Shown piece by piece: positions 62,080 to 64,000 of a stretch of 64,000 nucleotides of DNA. This DNA is from Melittangium boletus DSM 14713 (GTDB taxonomy: Bacteria > Myxococcota > Myxococcia > Myxococcales > Myxococcaceae). The stretch covers positions 6,386,292 through 6,450,291 of the forward strand of contig NZ_CP022163.1 in assembly GCF_002305855.1 (NCBI RefSeq). The letters run 5' to 3'. The stretch's first letter is position 1, and the number at the start of each line of letters is the position of its first letter. A program made the translations under genes and the position numbers. The notes below the pieces were generated by a model. The model had not been told where the DNA came from. It made no database searches and saw nothing but the letters and a program-made list of their open reading frames with translations.

Positions 62080-64000
62080 CTACTTCGCGGGGGATTGGGT
62101 CGCCGGAGCCTTCACGGGCCGGTACTTCACGCCCAGCTCATTGAAGAGGAAGGCGTAGACGTCCACGTTCTCCGCGATGGTCTCGGACAGGGGGCTGCCG
62201 CCGCCGTGGCCCAGGGCGTTGGTGCGCAGCAGCACCGGCCGTTTGGTACCCGTGGCCTCCTGGAGCCGCGCCACCATCTTGCGCGAGTGGAACGGATCCA
62301 CGCGCGGATCGTTGTCTCCCGAGGTGAACAGGACCGAGGGGTACTGCGTCTTGTCCTTCACGTGGTGGTAGGGCGAGTAGCCATACAGCGCCTGGAATTG
62401 GGCGGCGTCCTTCACCGTGCCGTACTCGGTGGTGTTGAACTGCCCATTGGGCGTGAGCTCCACGCGCAGCATGTCGTAGATGCCCACGCGCGCCACGACC
62501 GCGCGGTACATCTCCGGGTGCTGGGTGAGCGCCGCGCCCATCAGGAGGCCGCCGTTGCTGCCGCCCTGGATGGCCAGACGCGCGGGCTTCGTCCACTTCG
62601 TGTCCACCAGCAGCTTCGCGCAGGCGTAGAAGTCATCGAAGACGTTCTGCTTCTTCGTGAGATAGCCCTGGGTGTGCCACGCCTCGCCAAACTCGGCGCC
62701 GCCGCGCAGGTGGGAGATGGCCACGATGCCGCCCTGCTCGATGAAGGCGTGGTGGAGCGGGTTGAGGCCCGGGGTGAGGGAGATGCTGAAGCCGCCGTAG
62801 CCGGTGAGCAGCGTGGGGTTGTTTCCGTTGCGCTTCGCCTTGGCCGAGCGCAGCACGTCGAGCGGTACCTGGGTGCCATCCTTGGACTTGCACTGGAGCG
62901 TTTCCACCACCACGTCCCGGGTGTCCACGGGCGAGGTGCGGCCGAGCGCCGTCTTCGTGAGCGTGCCCTCCTTCGCCGCGTAGCGGTACACGGTCAGCGG
63001 CTGGGTGTAGCTGCTCAGCGGCACGAGGAGATCATCCCCCTCCAAGGGAATCGCCCCCATGGAGGACACCGGCGGCGTGGGCACCTCGCCGAGCGCCTTG
63101 CCGTCCAGGCCCACCATGCGGATCCGCGTGGGGCCTCCGAGCTGTTCGAGCAGGTAGACGCGGGTGGCGCCCGCGCGCAGTCCCGCGAGCGAGGACTCGC
63201 CCTGGGGCACCAGGACGGTGGCCTTGTCCAACGACGGCGTGGCGAGCGGGATGCGCAGCAGCTTGCCTCGGGGCGCGTCCTGGTGCGACAGGGCGTAGAG
63301 GGCCCCGTCCGGCCCGAAGTCCGCGTGCACGAGCTTGTCCTCGAAGCGGGAGACCTGGGTCCAGGCGCCCTTCGCGCCGCGCAGATAGAAGGCGTACTCG
63401 CCGCCGTCACCATTGCCGAGGCGGGCCAGGGTGAAGGCTCCATCGTCGGAGCTCTGGAGCGTGAAGAAGGCGATGCGCGGCGCGTCCTTGCCCAGCTCGT
63501 GGGTGTCCTGCGCCGTGGGCGTGCCGAGCTTGTGGAAGTACACCTGCTGGAAGAAGTCGCGGTCCTCGGCGGGGCGCTCCTCGCCGGGGTAGCGGGTGTA
63601 GAAGAAGCCCGTGCCCTCCGCGTTCCACGCGAGGTCTCCTCCGGCGGTGCCTCCCGACACGCGGGGAATGGTCTCGCCCGGCAGGGGCTTGCCCGTGGCC
63701 ACGTCATAAATGGTGACATCGCCACTCTCGGTGCCGTCCTTGGACAGGGACACGGCGACCTTCTTGCCATCCCGCGAAGGGGCGAAGAAGTCGATCGTGG
63801 TGTGGCCACTCGGGTCCAGCTCCATCGGGTCCACCAGCACGCGCGCCGTGGAGGGGTCGTCCACGGAGGGCAACACCACGAGCGCGGCCTGCTGCCGGGG
63901 GGGCTGGAACCTCATGGAGAAGAGGACGCCGCCCTTCTGCTGCATTCCGAAGTGGGCGGGGGACTGATGGGAGAGGAGCCCGGTGATGCGCTCGCGGATG
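62080..64000 (-). CDS. prolyl oligopeptidase family peptidase (S9A), 5' end outside window
   Basis: An open frame that continues without a stop to the window edge (codons upstream of Met at 63945 still read family-like: ERITGLLSHQ), so the N-terminus is missing. The propeller follows (DFFAPSRDGKKVAVSLSKDG, WNAEGTGFFYTRYPGEERPA). The catalytic domain is complete: Ser in IQGGSNGGLLMGAAL, acid in SGDNDPRVDPFHSRKM and His in NALGHGGGS. It has about 620 visible residues after Met 63945. It differs enough from the 35228-37303 enzyme to be a separate paralogue. Whether it carries a signal peptide cannot be seen. Confidence 0.9.
   Translation of the reverse strand, partial: IRERITGLLSHQSPAHFGMQQKGGVLFSMRFQPPRQQAALVVLPSVDDPSTARVLVDPMELDPSGHTTIDFFAPSRDGKKVAVSLSKDGTESGDVTIYDVATGKPLPGETIPRVSGGTAGGDLAWNAEGTGFFYTRYPGEERPAEDRDFFQQVYFHKLGTPTAQDTHELGKDAPRIAFFTLQSSDDGAFTLARLGNGDGGEYAFYLRGAKGAWTQVSRFEDKLVHADFGPDGALYALSHQDAPRGKLLRIPLATPSLDKATVLVPQGESSLAGLRAGATRVYLLEQLGGPTRIRMVGLDGKALGEVPTPPVSSMGAIPLEGDDLLVPLSSYTQPLTVYRYAAKEGTLTKTALGRTSPVDTRDVVVETLQCKSKDGTQVPLDVLRSAKAKRNGNNPTLLTGYGGFSISLTPGLNPLHHAFIEQGGIVAISHLRGGAEFGEAWHTQGYLTKKQNVFDDFYACAKLLVDTKWTKPARLAIQGGSNGGLLMGAALTQHPEMYRAVVARVGIYDMLRVELTPNGQFNTTEYGTVKDAAQFQALYGYSPYHHVKDKTQYPSVLFTSGDNDPRVDPFHSRKMVARLQEATGTKRPVLLRTNALGHGGGSPLSETIAENVDVYAFLFNELGVKYRPVKAPATQSPAK

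Overview
The window comes from a high-GC, delta-proteobacteria-type genome, almost certainly a myxobacterium (Myxococcota, probably the Cystobacter/Archangium side of the Myxococcales). The signs are very strong GC bias at third codon positions, a DUF2378 (TIGR02265) protein, several Ser/Thr kinases including a very large kinase-ATPase-TPR protein, a class III cyclase, many lipoproteins, and a tig-clpP-clpX-prolyl oligopeptidase-lon block. No rRNA or phylogenetic marker was compared, so genus is not claimed.

1-20730: envelope and signalling block. An FHA protein and a TPR lipoprotein are followed by a small outer-membrane barrel, an RDD protein and an expansin-like lipoprotein. A tightly overlapping plus-strand run then encodes a membrane adenylate cyclase, a Ser/Thr kinase with a receiver-like tail, a LysM/FecR envelope protein, a SpoIIM-type membrane protein and a kinase-ATPase-TPR regulator. 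A convergent minus-strand operon encodes B-box, DUF4129, DUF4350, MoxR and DUF58 proteins, all overlapping or 2 bp apart. An orphan PstS-like lipoprotein lies upstream of it.

20850-31600: mixed accessory region. It holds a DUF2780-like protein, a HelD/UvrD-like helicase, a DUF2378 protein, a hypothetical protein, a PilZ protein paired with a heme-oxygenase-like diiron protein, a secreted discoidin plus polysaccharide-lyase lipoprotein, and a Bet-type annealing protein. tRNA-Lys(CTT) and tRNA-Leu(TAG) close the region.

31690-40003: protein quality control, namely trigger factor, ClpP, ClpX, a prolyl oligopeptidase and Lon. Lon is preceded by a sequence matching a sigma-32-type heat-shock promoter.

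40020-50060: a secreted ricin-type lectin; a three-gene overlapping operon of a split PEP-synthase-like phosphotransferase (two genes) and a DHA2 efflux pump; a peptide ABC importer without ATPase genes; a response regulator; and an AlgH/BolA/monothiol glutaredoxin run.

50170-58965: the most unusual locus. A two-gene operon encodes a 2277-residue protein (nitrilase, NACHT ATPase, pentapeptide repeats, 14 nearly identical WD40 repeats, second P-loop ATPase) and a 650-residue protein (related P-loop ATPase fused to a metallophosphoesterase). The layout resembles NLR/STAND immune or conflict systems: sensor repeats, a switch ATPase and two hydrolase domains. It has lower GC than its surroundings, sits between housekeeping genes beside a frameshifted DUF2914 gene, and has two adjacent dyads just upstream. 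I know of no described system with this exact architecture.

59728-64000: aminopeptidase P, an RsmE-type rRNA methyltransferase and a second prolyl oligopeptidase cut by the window edge.
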